NCBI GenBank assembly: GCA_038207745.1
Contig: JBBQZL010000053.1
Span: 1-13,591, forward strand
Source of the DNA: JBBQZL01 sp038207745
GTDB lineage: Bacteria > Actinomycetota > Thermoleophilia > Solirubrobacterales > 70-9
DNA: 13,591 nt
Reading direction: 5' to 3'
Position 1 is the first letter of the stretch, and every line of letters begins with the position of its first letter. The translations under genes were made by a program, and so were the position numbers. The notes under the pieces were generated by a model that saw only the letters and a program-made list of their open reading frames with translations, was not told the origin of the DNA and searched no databases. Shown in pieces: positions 1 to 6,132 of the stretch.

Positions 1-85
1 CGAAGTCCCCGAAGCGCTTGCTGACCTGCTCAAGCTCAACGCTCGGCGTTCCCGGGGTCGGGTGCTCGGCACTGGTCTCCACCAT
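1..85 (-). CDS. ABC transporter ATP-binding protein, N-terminus only (PotA-like, partial)
   Basis: Only the first 28 codons are inside the window; the gene runs off the left edge. The peptide ends in VELEQVSKRFGDF, the usual first beta-strand and A-loop region of an ABC ATPase, just before the Walker A motif that would lie outside. The ATG at 85-83 is chosen because an AAGGAG ribosome-binding site (93-98, minus strand) sits 7 nt upstream. The roughly 15 residues before the ABC core are a variable leader. The 'SKRFGDF' wording resembles spermidine/putrescine and related importer ATPases. That assignment is also suggested by the amine-catabolism genes and the PotB/PotC-like permeases in this window, but the visible peptide alone cannot fix the substrate. 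It is the first gene of a leftward operon and is divergent from the PhzF gene. Confidence 0.75.
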   Translation of the reverse strand, partial: MVETSAEHPTPGTPSVELEQVSKRFGDF

Positions 86-92
86 CTGTCCT

Positions 93-98
93 CTCCTT
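93..98 (-). promoter_or_regulatory. Ribosome-binding site of the left-edge ABC ATPase gene
   Basis: AAGGAG on the minus strand, 7 nt before the ATG at 85-83. It fixes the start of the partial gene. It overlaps the 8-bp palindrome TTACGTAA at 97-104. Confidence 0.7.
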
Positions 99-151
99 AC
101 GTAACACGGGCTATTGCCCCACCGGCTCACACTCCGGTTACCCGCCACCGC

Positions 152-180
152 AAGATATGTGTCTACACACTCCAGCGCAA
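152..180 (-). promoter_or_regulatory. Candidate sigma-70-type promoter for the left-edge ABC ATPase operon
   Basis: On the minus strand a -35-like TTGCGC (180-175) and a -10-like TATCTT (157-152) are separated by exactly 17 nt. Transcription would start near 145, leaving a leader of about 60 nt before the ATG at 85. The -10 matches 4 of 6 consensus bases and the -35 matches 3 of 6, so this is a moderate candidate. Spacing and position are good, and a palindrome lies between the two boxes. Confidence 0.45.
158..169. promoter_or_regulatory. Candidate operator: 12-bp perfect inverted repeat
   Basis: TGTGTCTACACA is a perfect 5+2+5 inverted repeat. It fills most of the 17-nt spacer of the candidate minus-strand promoter at 152-180, where a bound repressor would block RNA polymerase. 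The GT...AC core is compatible with a GntR-type operator, but the cognate regulator is not identifiable from the window. Confidence 0.4.
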
Positions 181-237
181 GTCCCGCAAATCGAAACCTC
201 ATCTTGCAATATGACCGGATGGTCCTTGTGGCACGGC

Positions 238-243
238 TAATCT
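238..243 (+). promoter_or_regulatory. Candidate -10 box giving a leaderless transcript of the PhzF-family gene
   Basis: TAATCT fits the TAnnnT -10 pattern and ends exactly 7 nt before the ATG at 251, so transcription would begin at or next to the start codon. No Shine-Dalgarno sequence is visible upstream of this ATG, which fits leaderless translation, common in actinobacteria. No convincing -35 box was found. Confidence 0.4.
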
Positions 244-250
244 GCGCTCC

Positions 251-1117
251 ATGGCCTCGCATCCCTTGACATGGCTCGACGTTTTTGCCGCAGGTCCGCT
301 GGCCGGAAACCAGCTCGCTGTCGTACACGATGCCGATCGCCTCGAAGAGGAGACGATGCTTGCCTTTGCGCGCGAGACGGCGCTCTCGGAAACGACGTTC
401 GTCCAGACCGCGGGCGTTGCCGGCGGCACCTACCGCAGTCGGATCTTCTCGATGAACGGCGAGATGCCTTTTGCAGGGCATCCCTCGCTCGGCGCCGCCG
501 TTGCGGTCGCCCGGATGCGGGGAGAGAGGCGGGCTTCCTACGTCCAACAGACCCGATCCGGGAAGCAGCCCATTGAAGTCGAGTTCGACGGAGAGTTGAC
601 CGCCCGCGCTTCGATCCGCCAGGAGAAGGCGATCTTCGGTGAAAGGCCGGATCCCGGGCGGGTCTTTGCGGCCGCGGGCCTCGCGGCCGCGGCCGGGGAC
701 CCGAGGGTGTTTCCGCAGGTTGTCTCGACCGGGATCGGCCATCTGATCGTCCCCCTCGCCTCTGGATCCGACCTCGATTCGGCCCGGCCCGATACTGCTG
801 GACTGAAATCGCTGCTCGAAGAATACGGTTGTGCGACCCTCTATCTGGCAGCGGTCGACGTCGATTTCGGGAGGTCGGATGCACGTGGATTCTTCGTAAA
901 CCCGACTGGTCTCGCCGAGGATCCAGCGACGGGATCGGCTGCCGGGCCGCTGCTTGCCCTGGCCGCGAAGCGGCTAGGAATCGCCGGGCTCACGGTCACC
1001 CAGGGGGTGACAATGGGCCGCCCCAGTCAACTCGATTGCACGATCTGCGATGAACGGGTCGTGGTTGCGGGCAGGGTTGAGATCATTGCCGAGGGCAACG
1101 TCCACCTGCCGGATTGA
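251..1117 (+). CDS. PhzF-family isomerase/epimerase-like protein
   Basis: A 288-residue protein of the PhzF family (diaminopimelate-epimerase fold; cytosolic isomerases including the phenazine enzyme PhzF and many uncharacterised members). The family's catalytic glutamate is present at E47 in 'ALSETTFV'. A GHPSLGAA segment (76-83) corresponds to the GHPT motif, and DPATGSA (224-230) is the conserved C-terminal motif at the start of the second catalytic half. Length is normal for the family. No phenazine genes are nearby, so a role in phenazine synthesis is unlikely and the substrate is unknown. The ATG at 251 has no clear ribosome-binding site but has a -10-like box at leaderless distance. 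The gene is divergent from the ABC ATPase gene. Its last 35 bp overlap the opposing universal-stress-type gene. Confidence 0.9.
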   Translation: MASHPLTWLDVFAAGPLAGNQLAVVHDADRLEEETMLAFARETALSETTFVQTAGVAGGTYRSRIFSMNGEMPFAGHPSLGAAVAVARMRGERRASYVQQTRSGKQPIEVEFDGELTARASIRQEKAIFGERPDPGRVFAAAGLAAAAGDPRVFPQVVSTGIGHLIVPLASGSDLDSARPDTAGLKSLLEEYGCATLYLAAVDVDFGRSDARGFFVNPTGLAEDPATGSAAGPLLALAAKRLGIAGLTVTQGVTMGRPSQLDCTICDERVVVAGRVEIIAEGNVHLPD

Positions 1118-1652
1118 GCCCGGGCCAGGTCTCGACGGGTACGACGACCACGGGAACGGTCGTGATGTGGAGCAGCTTGTGCGGGGCCGAGCCGAGGATC
1201 ACACCGGTCACCGGGCGCTCCCCGTATCCGCTGACGATTATGCACCTCGCCCCCCGTTCGTTGGCGAGCTCGGAGAGAGCTGTCGATAGATTCGCCTTGA
1301 TGATCAGGGTCTCCGTCCTGACGCCGGCGGCCTTGGCCTGCTCCTCGGCCTTGTGGGTCGCCTCCCGGCCCCGTGGCTGCAGTGCCTCATCGAGGTCACG
1401 AACCTCACCGCCGATCCGCGCCGGGTGCGACTCGAGTGAGCCCGGCACTTCGGTCTTTGACTTGCGCTCGAAGAACTCCGGGTGCATGCGCTCCCGGATC
1501 AGCATCAGGAGGATACCGACCAGCAGCGAGCCGATGCCGATGCCGATCACGACGGTGGACATGAAGCCAAGTGCACCTGACTTCAGCCCCTTGTCGCCCT
1601 CGCTTTCGACCGCTGCCGCGCGAGGCGGCTCGGATGACGAACTGCTCCCCAT
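1083..1652 (-). CDS. Membrane-anchored truncated universal stress protein (UspA-like C-terminal half)
   Basis: A 189-residue protein. Residues 1-25 are polar (Ser-rich, then charged). Residues 26-52 form one hydrophobic segment (GALGF...ILLMLI) that should cross the membrane. Residues 53-100 are charged. About residues 90-171 match the second half of a Usp domain: an alpha-helical segment, 'ARCIIVSGYGERPVTGVILGSAPHKLLHI' split over 135-163 with the G-x2-G-x9-G-S nucleotide-loop pattern, and a final strand 'VPVVVVP'. The first Usp strand and helix are missing, so this is about half of the usual 140-residue domain. The start at 1652 is preferred over an upstream start at 1772 because GAGGAG lies 7 nt before it and the extension is not conserved-looking. 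Its role (stress response, ATP binding) is inferred from the family only. It overlaps the opposing PhzF gene by 35 bp at the 3' end. Confidence 0.8.
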   Translation of the reverse strand: MGSSSSSEPPRAAAVESEGDKGLKSGALGFMSTVVIGIGIGSLLVGILLMLIRERMHPEFFERKSKTEVPGSLESHPARIGGEVRDLDEALQPRGREATHKAEEQAKAAGVRTETLIIKANLSTALSELANERGARCIIVSGYGERPVTGVILGSAPHKLLHITTVPVVVVPVETWPGLNPAGGRCPRQ

Positions 1653-1659
1653 TCGACTT

Positions 1660-1665
1660 CTCCTC
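1660..1665 (-). promoter_or_regulatory. Ribosome-binding site of the universal-stress-type gene
   Basis: GAGGAG on the minus strand, 7 nt upstream of the ATG at 1652-1650. It decides the start against the longer open frame that begins at 1772. Confidence 0.65.
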
Positions 1666-1777
1666 GTCGAAACCAGTTGCCTCTCGGCGGTGGCTGGCGC
1701 CGTCGCTATTCTCGGCTTCCGCAATTTGCAAGCGACGATGTGGACAACGTCCAGCAGAGTCCCGGGACCCATACTCC

Positions 1778-1793
1778 AATCAGTACAAATCAG
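1778..1793. repeat. Paired AATCAG direct repeats with 10-bp period
   Basis: AATCAG occurs at 1778-1783 and again at 1788-1793, starting exactly 10 bp apart, which is about one helical turn, so both copies face the same side of the DNA. The pair lies within a longer imperfect inverted repeat bounded by CCAAT and ATTGG. It sits in the A/T-rich part of the spacer, about 145 bp before the aminotransferase start. A regulator site, for example for the PucR-type protein encoded in the cluster, is possible but unproven. Confidence 0.3.
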
Positions 1794-1937
1794 AATTGGG
1801 AACTTGACCGTCGGTACAGTTGCAATCGGGCAGAATGGGATCTACGGTTGTCCATAATGTCGAACGACGGCCGCCGCAGCGCCACTTGCCGAGCGGGCAG
1901 TTGACCCTGACACCCTGAGGATGAGGAGAAGACCGAG

Positions 1938-3320
1938 ATGGCCATCGCCACCAACAGCCAAGAAGCAACGGAAGCGAGTCTCCAGGAGCTCGCCAAACGC
2001 CACCTATGGATGCATTTCTCACGGATCGGATCCTACGAGGACAGCCCGATCCCGATCATCAGCCGGGCCGAGGGCTGCTACGTCTATGACCAGGCGGGCA
2101 AGCGCTATCTTGACGGTCTCTCCGGCCTCTTCTGCTGTAACGCCGGTCACGGCCGCGCCGAGATCGGCGAGGCCGCTGCCACCCAGGTTGCCGAGCTCGA
2201 CTTCTTCATGCTCTGGAGCTATGCCCATCCCCGTGCGATCGAACTCGCCGCGAGGATTGCGTCGCTTGCCCCGGGGGACCTGAATCGGGTCTTCTTCACC
2301 GATGGCGGGTCCGAGGCGGTCGAATCCGCTCTGAAACTTGCCCGCAACTTCCACCGGCTGAACGGAAAGGGACAGAAGCATAAGGTGATCGCACGCGAGA
2401 TCGCCTATCACGGCACCACGCTGGGAGCGCTTTCCGCCACCGGCATCCCCGATCTCCGAGCACAGTTCGAGCCGCTTGCACCTGGCGGCTGCCACGTCAC
2501 GAACACCAACTCCTACCGCTGGCCTGACGACCGCGATCCGCTCTGGGCCGCAGATGAGATCGAGCGGCGGATCGAGTTCGAATCGGCCGAAACCGTTGCG
2601 GCGGTGATCCTCGAGCCGGTGCAGAATGCGGGAGGCTGTTTTGTGCCGCCCGAGGGCTACTTCCAGCGTGTCCGCGAGATCTGCGATCGCCACGATGTAC
2701 TGCTGATCTCAGATGAGGTGATCTGCGCCTGGGGTCGCCTCGGCCACAATTTCGGCTGCGATCGCTTTGGATATCAGCCCGACATCATCACCGTGGCCAA
2801 GGGCCTGACCTCGGCTTATGCGCCGATGGGAGCGATGATCGCCTCCGATAGGCTGGCCGAGCCCTTCCTCGAGGGCGACAACTCGTTTGCGCACGGCTTC
2901 ACCTTCGGAGGCCATCCCGTCGTCGCCGCGATGGCGCTTGCCAACCTCGATGTCATGGAGCGGGAGAACCTTCCCGGGCATGTGCTCCAGAAGGAGGGCG
3001 AGTTTCGCTCGATGCTCGAATCTCTCTCCCACCTGCCGATCGTCGGCGAGGTACGCGGTGCCGGCTACTTCCACGCGATCGAGTTGGTCAAGGACAAGGA
3101 CACCAAGGAGACGTTCAACGAGGCGGAGTGCGAGACGCTGCTGCGCGGCTACCTCTCCGGGGCGCTCTATGAGCGTGGCTTGATCTGCCGCGCGGACGAT
3201 CGTGGTGACCCGGTGATCCAACTGGCGCCACCTCTGATCTCCGATACCGAGCAATTCGAGGAGATCCACGCGGTGCTCGAGGAAGTCCTGACGGAGGCCG
3301 GGAAGAGGATGCGCAACTGA
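1938..3320 (+). CDS. Class III (omega-amino group) aminotransferase, putrescine/polyamine type likely
   Basis: A 460-residue PLP enzyme of the class III aminotransferase family, full length. Visible landmarks: GSEAVESA (124-131) phosphate-binding region, 'YHGTT' (157-161), E227 in 'LEPVQ', D259 in 'LISDEV' (binds the pyridine nitrogen) and the Schiff-base lysine K288 in 'TVAKGL'. The family moves an amino group from a terminal amine or omega-amino acid to pyruvate or 2-oxoglutarate in the cytosol. The 'EPVQNAGGCFVPPEGYF' segment and the neighbours favour an SpuC-like putrescine:pyruvate or related amine substrate. Beta-alanine, 4-aminobutyrate and taurine enzymes of the same family cannot be excluded. 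The ATG at 1938 is supported by AGGAG 9 nt upstream. It is the first gene of a four-gene cluster; the regulator gene follows after 39 bp. Confidence 0.9.
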   Translation: MAIATNSQEATEASLQELAKRHLWMHFSRIGSYEDSPIPIISRAEGCYVYDQAGKRYLDGLSGLFCCNAGHGRAEIGEAAATQVAELDFFMLWSYAHPRAIELAARIASLAPGDLNRVFFTDGGSEAVESALKLARNFHRLNGKGQKHKVIAREIAYHGTTLGALSATGIPDLRAQFEPLAPGGCHVTNTNSYRWPDDRDPLWAADEIERRIEFESAETVAAVILEPVQNAGGCFVPPEGYFQRVREICDRHDVLLISDEVICAWGRLGHNFGCDRFGYQPDIITVAKGLTSAYAPMGAMIASDRLAEPFLEGDNSFAHGFTFGGHPVVAAMALANLDVMERENLPGHVLQKEGEFRSMLESLSHLPIVGEVRGAGYFHAIELVKDKDTKETFNEAECETLLRGYLSGALYERGLICRADDRGDPVIQLAPPLISDTEQFEEIHAVLEEVLTEAGKRMRN

Positions 3321-3359
3321 GCGTCGGGTTCGGCTCCCGGGGGAAATCGTGAGCAGCTG

Positions 3360-4916
3360 ATGTTGACCGTCCAGAGCCTGGTAGAGGATCTCGGCCTCTC
3401 GTCGATCGCGGGCGGATCCGCGATCGACAGCCCGGTGCGTTGGGTGCACATCTCCGAGCTGGAAGATCCGACACCCTTCCTGTCTGGCGGAGAGTTGATG
3501 CTGACCACGGGAATCCCGCTCGACACGCCCGCCAAACAGCGCGCGTACGTAAAGAGGTTGGTCCGTCATAACCTTGCCGGGATCGGTTTCGGCACCGGGT
3601 TTGACCATAGGAAGGTCCCGAAGGCGTTGACCCAGGAGGCTGAGAAGCAGGGTTTCCCGGTGTTTGAGGTCCCCTACTCGGTGCCGTTCATCGCGCTGAC
3701 CGAAAGAGCATTCTCACGCCTGATCAACGATCAGCACGAGGTTCTGCAGCGCGGCATCGCGGTGCAGCGAAAGCTGGAGCGATTGGTGCTGGAGGAGCGT
3801 GGTCTCGGCGAAATTGCGGCGACTGTTGCCTCGGCGGCGGGCGGCATAGCGATCTTTCTCGACCCACGGGGAGCGGTATTGGCGAGGCGGGGCTTCCGGC
3901 ATCAGATCTCCGACGATGAGGAGAGGGCGATTGGCGAGCAGGTAGCCGGTCACAGTAAGGACGGTCGCCCCTTTGTGCCGTCAGGTGAATTGATCGAGGG
4001 CCGGGCCCTCGCGCACCCCGTGATCTCACCGGGCGGCGGACCTCCGCAGGCCTGGGTCGTGATTGTCCGTGACACCGGCGGGCTTGGTGACTACGAGCGA
4101 CTGATCCTGCAGCAGACGGTCGCGGTGGTCGCGCTCGAGTTGATGCGCCGCAGGGTCGTCTCCGAGACAGAGCGGAGGCTGGCCGGTGACGTACTCGCCG
4201 GAGCGCTGAGCGGAAAGCTCGATTCGGTTGAGCTTCGACGTCGGCTCGAGCCGTTCGGGATCGGCGACAGTGCTGCGGTCCTAGTTTTCGCGGTCGAGGA
4301 TCCGCCGGCGGCAGTGGTGGTGCTCGAGCGCGCTCTCACCGAGGTGGGATGCCCTGCGCTGGTCGCCACGCACAAGAGCCGCGGCAGGCAGTTGCTCTGT
4401 GCCGTGGTCGACGCAACCGGACGCGAACCGATCGAGATCGCGCGAAGAGTCCGCGAGTCGATGATCGGGGAACTGCCCGGGATCAGCGCATCGGCGAGTC
4501 GCGCGGCACCACCGGATGCGCTGCGGCGCTCGTTTCACGAAGCGCGCTGCGCGCTCGAGGTGGTCTCCTTTCAGAATGGAAGCGCCCCCGATGTCGCCTC
4601 CTGGGAGAATCTCGGCGCCTTCACGCTGTTGCTCTCGGTCCAGGACGACCACGCGCTGCGCTTCTACCACGAGAGCGTCCTCGGGCCGATCGAGTCCGGG
4701 GAGTCCGAGTACGGGGGAGAGCTGGTCCGCTCGCTCGAGTCCTTCATCGAGCACAACGGCCAATGGGAGCGGGCGGCAAAGGATGTCTACTGCCACCGAC
4801 ACACCCTCAGGTACCGGATGCGCCGGGTGGAGGAGTTGACGGGTCGCGACCTCTCGAGGGCGCATGACCGGATCGAATTCTGGCTGGCCCTGAGGGCCAG
4901 AGAGCTTGTTGGTTGA
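3360..4916 (+). CDS. PucR-family transcriptional regulator
   Basis: A 518-residue DNA-binding regulator with the usual PucR/CdaR-like order. Residues 1-125 are the N-terminal PucR domain (starts 'LTVQSLVEDLGL', with the typical 'GGELMLTTG' at 43-51). A central region of about 130-440 resembles the GGDEF-related sensory domain of these proteins. Residues 455-518 are the C-terminal helix-turn-helix, with 'NGQWERAAKDVYCHRHTLRYR' split over 466-486 and 'RIEFWLALRAREL' at the end. PucR-type proteins sense small nitrogen metabolites and usually control adjacent catabolic genes. Its position between the aminotransferase and alanine dehydrogenase genes makes it the likely local regulator of amine use. 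The ATG at 3360 has only a distant G-rich stretch (3339-3344) upstream, so translational coupling to the preceding gene is likely. Activator or repressor mode cannot be read from sequence. Confidence 0.9.
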   Translation: MLTVQSLVEDLGLSSIAGGSAIDSPVRWVHISELEDPTPFLSGGELMLTTGIPLDTPAKQRAYVKRLVRHNLAGIGFGTGFDHRKVPKALTQEAEKQGFPVFEVPYSVPFIALTERAFSRLINDQHEVLQRGIAVQRKLERLVLEERGLGEIAATVASAAGGIAIFLDPRGAVLARRGFRHQISDDEERAIGEQVAGHSKDGRPFVPSGELIEGRALAHPVISPGGGPPQAWVVIVRDTGGLGDYERLILQQTVAVVALELMRRRVVSETERRLAGDVLAGALSGKLDSVELRRRLEPFGIGDSAAVLVFAVEDPPAAVVVLERALTEVGCPALVATHKSRGRQLLCAVVDATGREPIEIARRVRESMIGELPGISASASRAAPPDALRRSFHEARCALEVVSFQNGSAPDVASWENLGAFTLLLSVQDDHALRFYHESVLGPIESGESEYGGELVRSLESFIEHNGQWERAAKDVYCHRHTLRYRMRRVEELTGRDLSRAHDRIEFWLALRARELVG

Positions 4917-4947
4917 CCGTCACGATGATCAGAAAGATGGTGGGCAT

Positions 4948-6072
4948 ATGAGGGTCGGAGTACCGAAGGAGATCAAGAACGACGAGTATCGGGTTGCGCT
5001 GACTCCGGCCGGCGTCCGGGAGATGGCCGATCGCGGCCAGGATGTCGTAATCGAAACAGGCGCGGGAATCGGAAGTGCGATCACCGACGCCGACTATGAG
5101 GCGCAGGGCGCCCGGATCCTTCCCGATGCCGCTTCGGTCTTCGCCGAAGCCGAAATGATCATCAAGGTCAAGGAGCCACAGGAGTCCGAGGTTGCGATGC
5201 TCAGCCCCGGTCAGCTGCTCTTCACCTATCTCCACCTGGCGCCGGCACCTGTTCTGACCAGGGGTCTCTGCGAGTCCGGCGCAACCTGCGTTGCCTATGA
5301 GACGGTTCGGGACGAGAAAGGCGGGCTGCCGCTGCTTGCCCCGATGAGCGAGATCGCCGGCAAGATCGCGACGCAGGCAGGCGCTTTCATGCTCGAGAAG
5401 CCGCTCGGCGGTCGCGGAGTGCTTCTCGGGGGTGTCCCAGGCGTCGCAGCGGCGACGGTGATGGTGATAGGCGGCGGATCGGTTGGCGCCAACGCTGCGG
5501 CGATCGCGATCGGGATGGGTGCCGATGTCTATGTTTTCGACAGGTCGATCGAGCGGCTGCGCGAGCTCGAGGTCGATCTTCAGGGAAACTGCTCGACGGT
5601 CTTCTCGAACACCCTTGCGATCGAGGAATTGTTGCCGCGGGTTGATCTCGTGATCGGAGCCGTTCTCGTCCACGGGGCGAAAGCACCGTTTGTGATCAAC
5701 CGTGAGCAATTGACGCTGATGAAGCCCGGTGCGGTGATCGTCGATGTCGCGATCGACCAGGGAGGCTGTTTCGAGACGTCGAAGCCGACAACCCACGGTG
5801 ACCCGACCTTCGTGGTCGAGGGGATCACCCACTACTGCGTTGCCAACATGCCGGGAGCTGTACCGATCACCGCGACATATGCGCTCACCAACGCGACCAT
5901 GCCGTACGCGGTCGCGCTGGCGGATCTCGGGCTCGAGGAGGCGCTCCGGAAGATCCCGTCGCTGCTTTCCGGCGTAAACGTGGCTGCGGGCAAGGTCACC
6001 CATGAGGCGGTTGCGGCAGATGTGGGAATGCCATATACGCCGGTCGCAGAGGCACTTGGGTTCGCAGCCTGA
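4948..6072 (+). CDS. ald: Alanine dehydrogenase
   Basis: A 374-residue NAD-dependent alanine dehydrogenase (L-alanine + NAD+ + water to pyruvate + NADH + ammonium), cytosolic. Residues that are key in the Mycobacterium tuberculosis enzyme sit at the same numbers: R15 and K75 (pyruvate binding), H96 and D270 (catalysis), and D198 after the Rossmann motif GGGSVG (175-180), consistent with NAD preference. The long 'GPxITATYALTNATMPY' type region (304-320) is also present. The ATG at 4948 gives the canonical 'MRVGVPKEIK' N-terminus. An earlier in-frame start at 4906 would add 14 unusual residues and overlap the regulator gene, so it is rejected. The upstream ribosome-binding site is weak. In this cluster its likely job is to recycle alanine made by pyruvate-dependent transamination back to pyruvate, releasing nitrogen as ammonium. 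Confidence 0.95.
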   Translation: MRVGVPKEIKNDEYRVALTPAGVREMADRGQDVVIETGAGIGSAITDADYEAQGARILPDAASVFAEAEMIIKVKEPQESEVAMLSPGQLLFTYLHLAPAPVLTRGLCESGATCVAYETVRDEKGGLPLLAPMSEIAGKIATQAGAFMLEKPLGGRGVLLGGVPGVAAATVMVIGGGSVGANAAAIAIGMGADVYVFDRSIERLRELEVDLQGNCSTVFSNTLAIEELLPRVDLVIGAVLVHGAKAPFVINREQLTLMKPGAVIVDVAIDQGGCFETSKPTTHGDPTFVVEGITHYCVANMPGAVPITATYALTNATMPYAVALADLGLEEALRKIPSLLSGVNVAAGKVTHEAVAADVGMPYTPVAEALGFAA

Positions 6073-6132
6073 TCCAAGCCTGGGCAGGGCGAGCGGTGGT
6101 TTCAGACAGCGCGTCAGCAACGGAGGAGAGAT

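Larger units (their letters stand above)
1653..1937. promoter_or_regulatory. Divergent intergenic region upstream of the amine-catabolism cluster
   Basis: A 285-bp spacer between divergent genes, so promoters for both directions are expected here. Positions 1776-1860 are visibly richer in A/T than the rest of the window. Possible elements: a CATAAT -10-like box at 1853-1858 (plus strand, no matching -35 at 17 nt), a TTGACC at 1804-1809 without a well-spaced -10, a 9-bp palindrome GCAATTTGC at 1721-1729, and paired AATCAG repeats (listed separately). No convincing protein-coding frame was seen: the open frames crossing it lack ribosome-binding sites and consistent codon usage. The aminotransferase ribosome-binding site AGGAG lies at 1924-1928, 9 nt before its ATG. 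Confidence 0.5.

Noticed and set aside
251..1117. Phenazine biosynthesis role for the PhzF-family gene
   Set aside because: No other phenazine genes are present, and the family is widespread in bacteria that make no phenazine.
1114..1857. A 247-residue plus-strand frame opposite the Usp-like gene
   Set aside because: The minus-strand frame carries a transmembrane helix, a Usp nucleotide loop and a good ribosome-binding site. The plus frame has none of these.
2709..3608. A 299-residue minus-strand frame opposite the aminotransferase
   Set aside because: It overlaps the conserved aminotransferase and regulator coding sequence. There is no ribosome-binding site and no recognisable domain.
4906..4947. 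Extended start for alanine dehydrogenase
   Set aside because: It would add 14 residues before the canonical MRVGVPKE start and overlap the regulator gene. The catalytic residue numbering matches the family only with the start at 4948.
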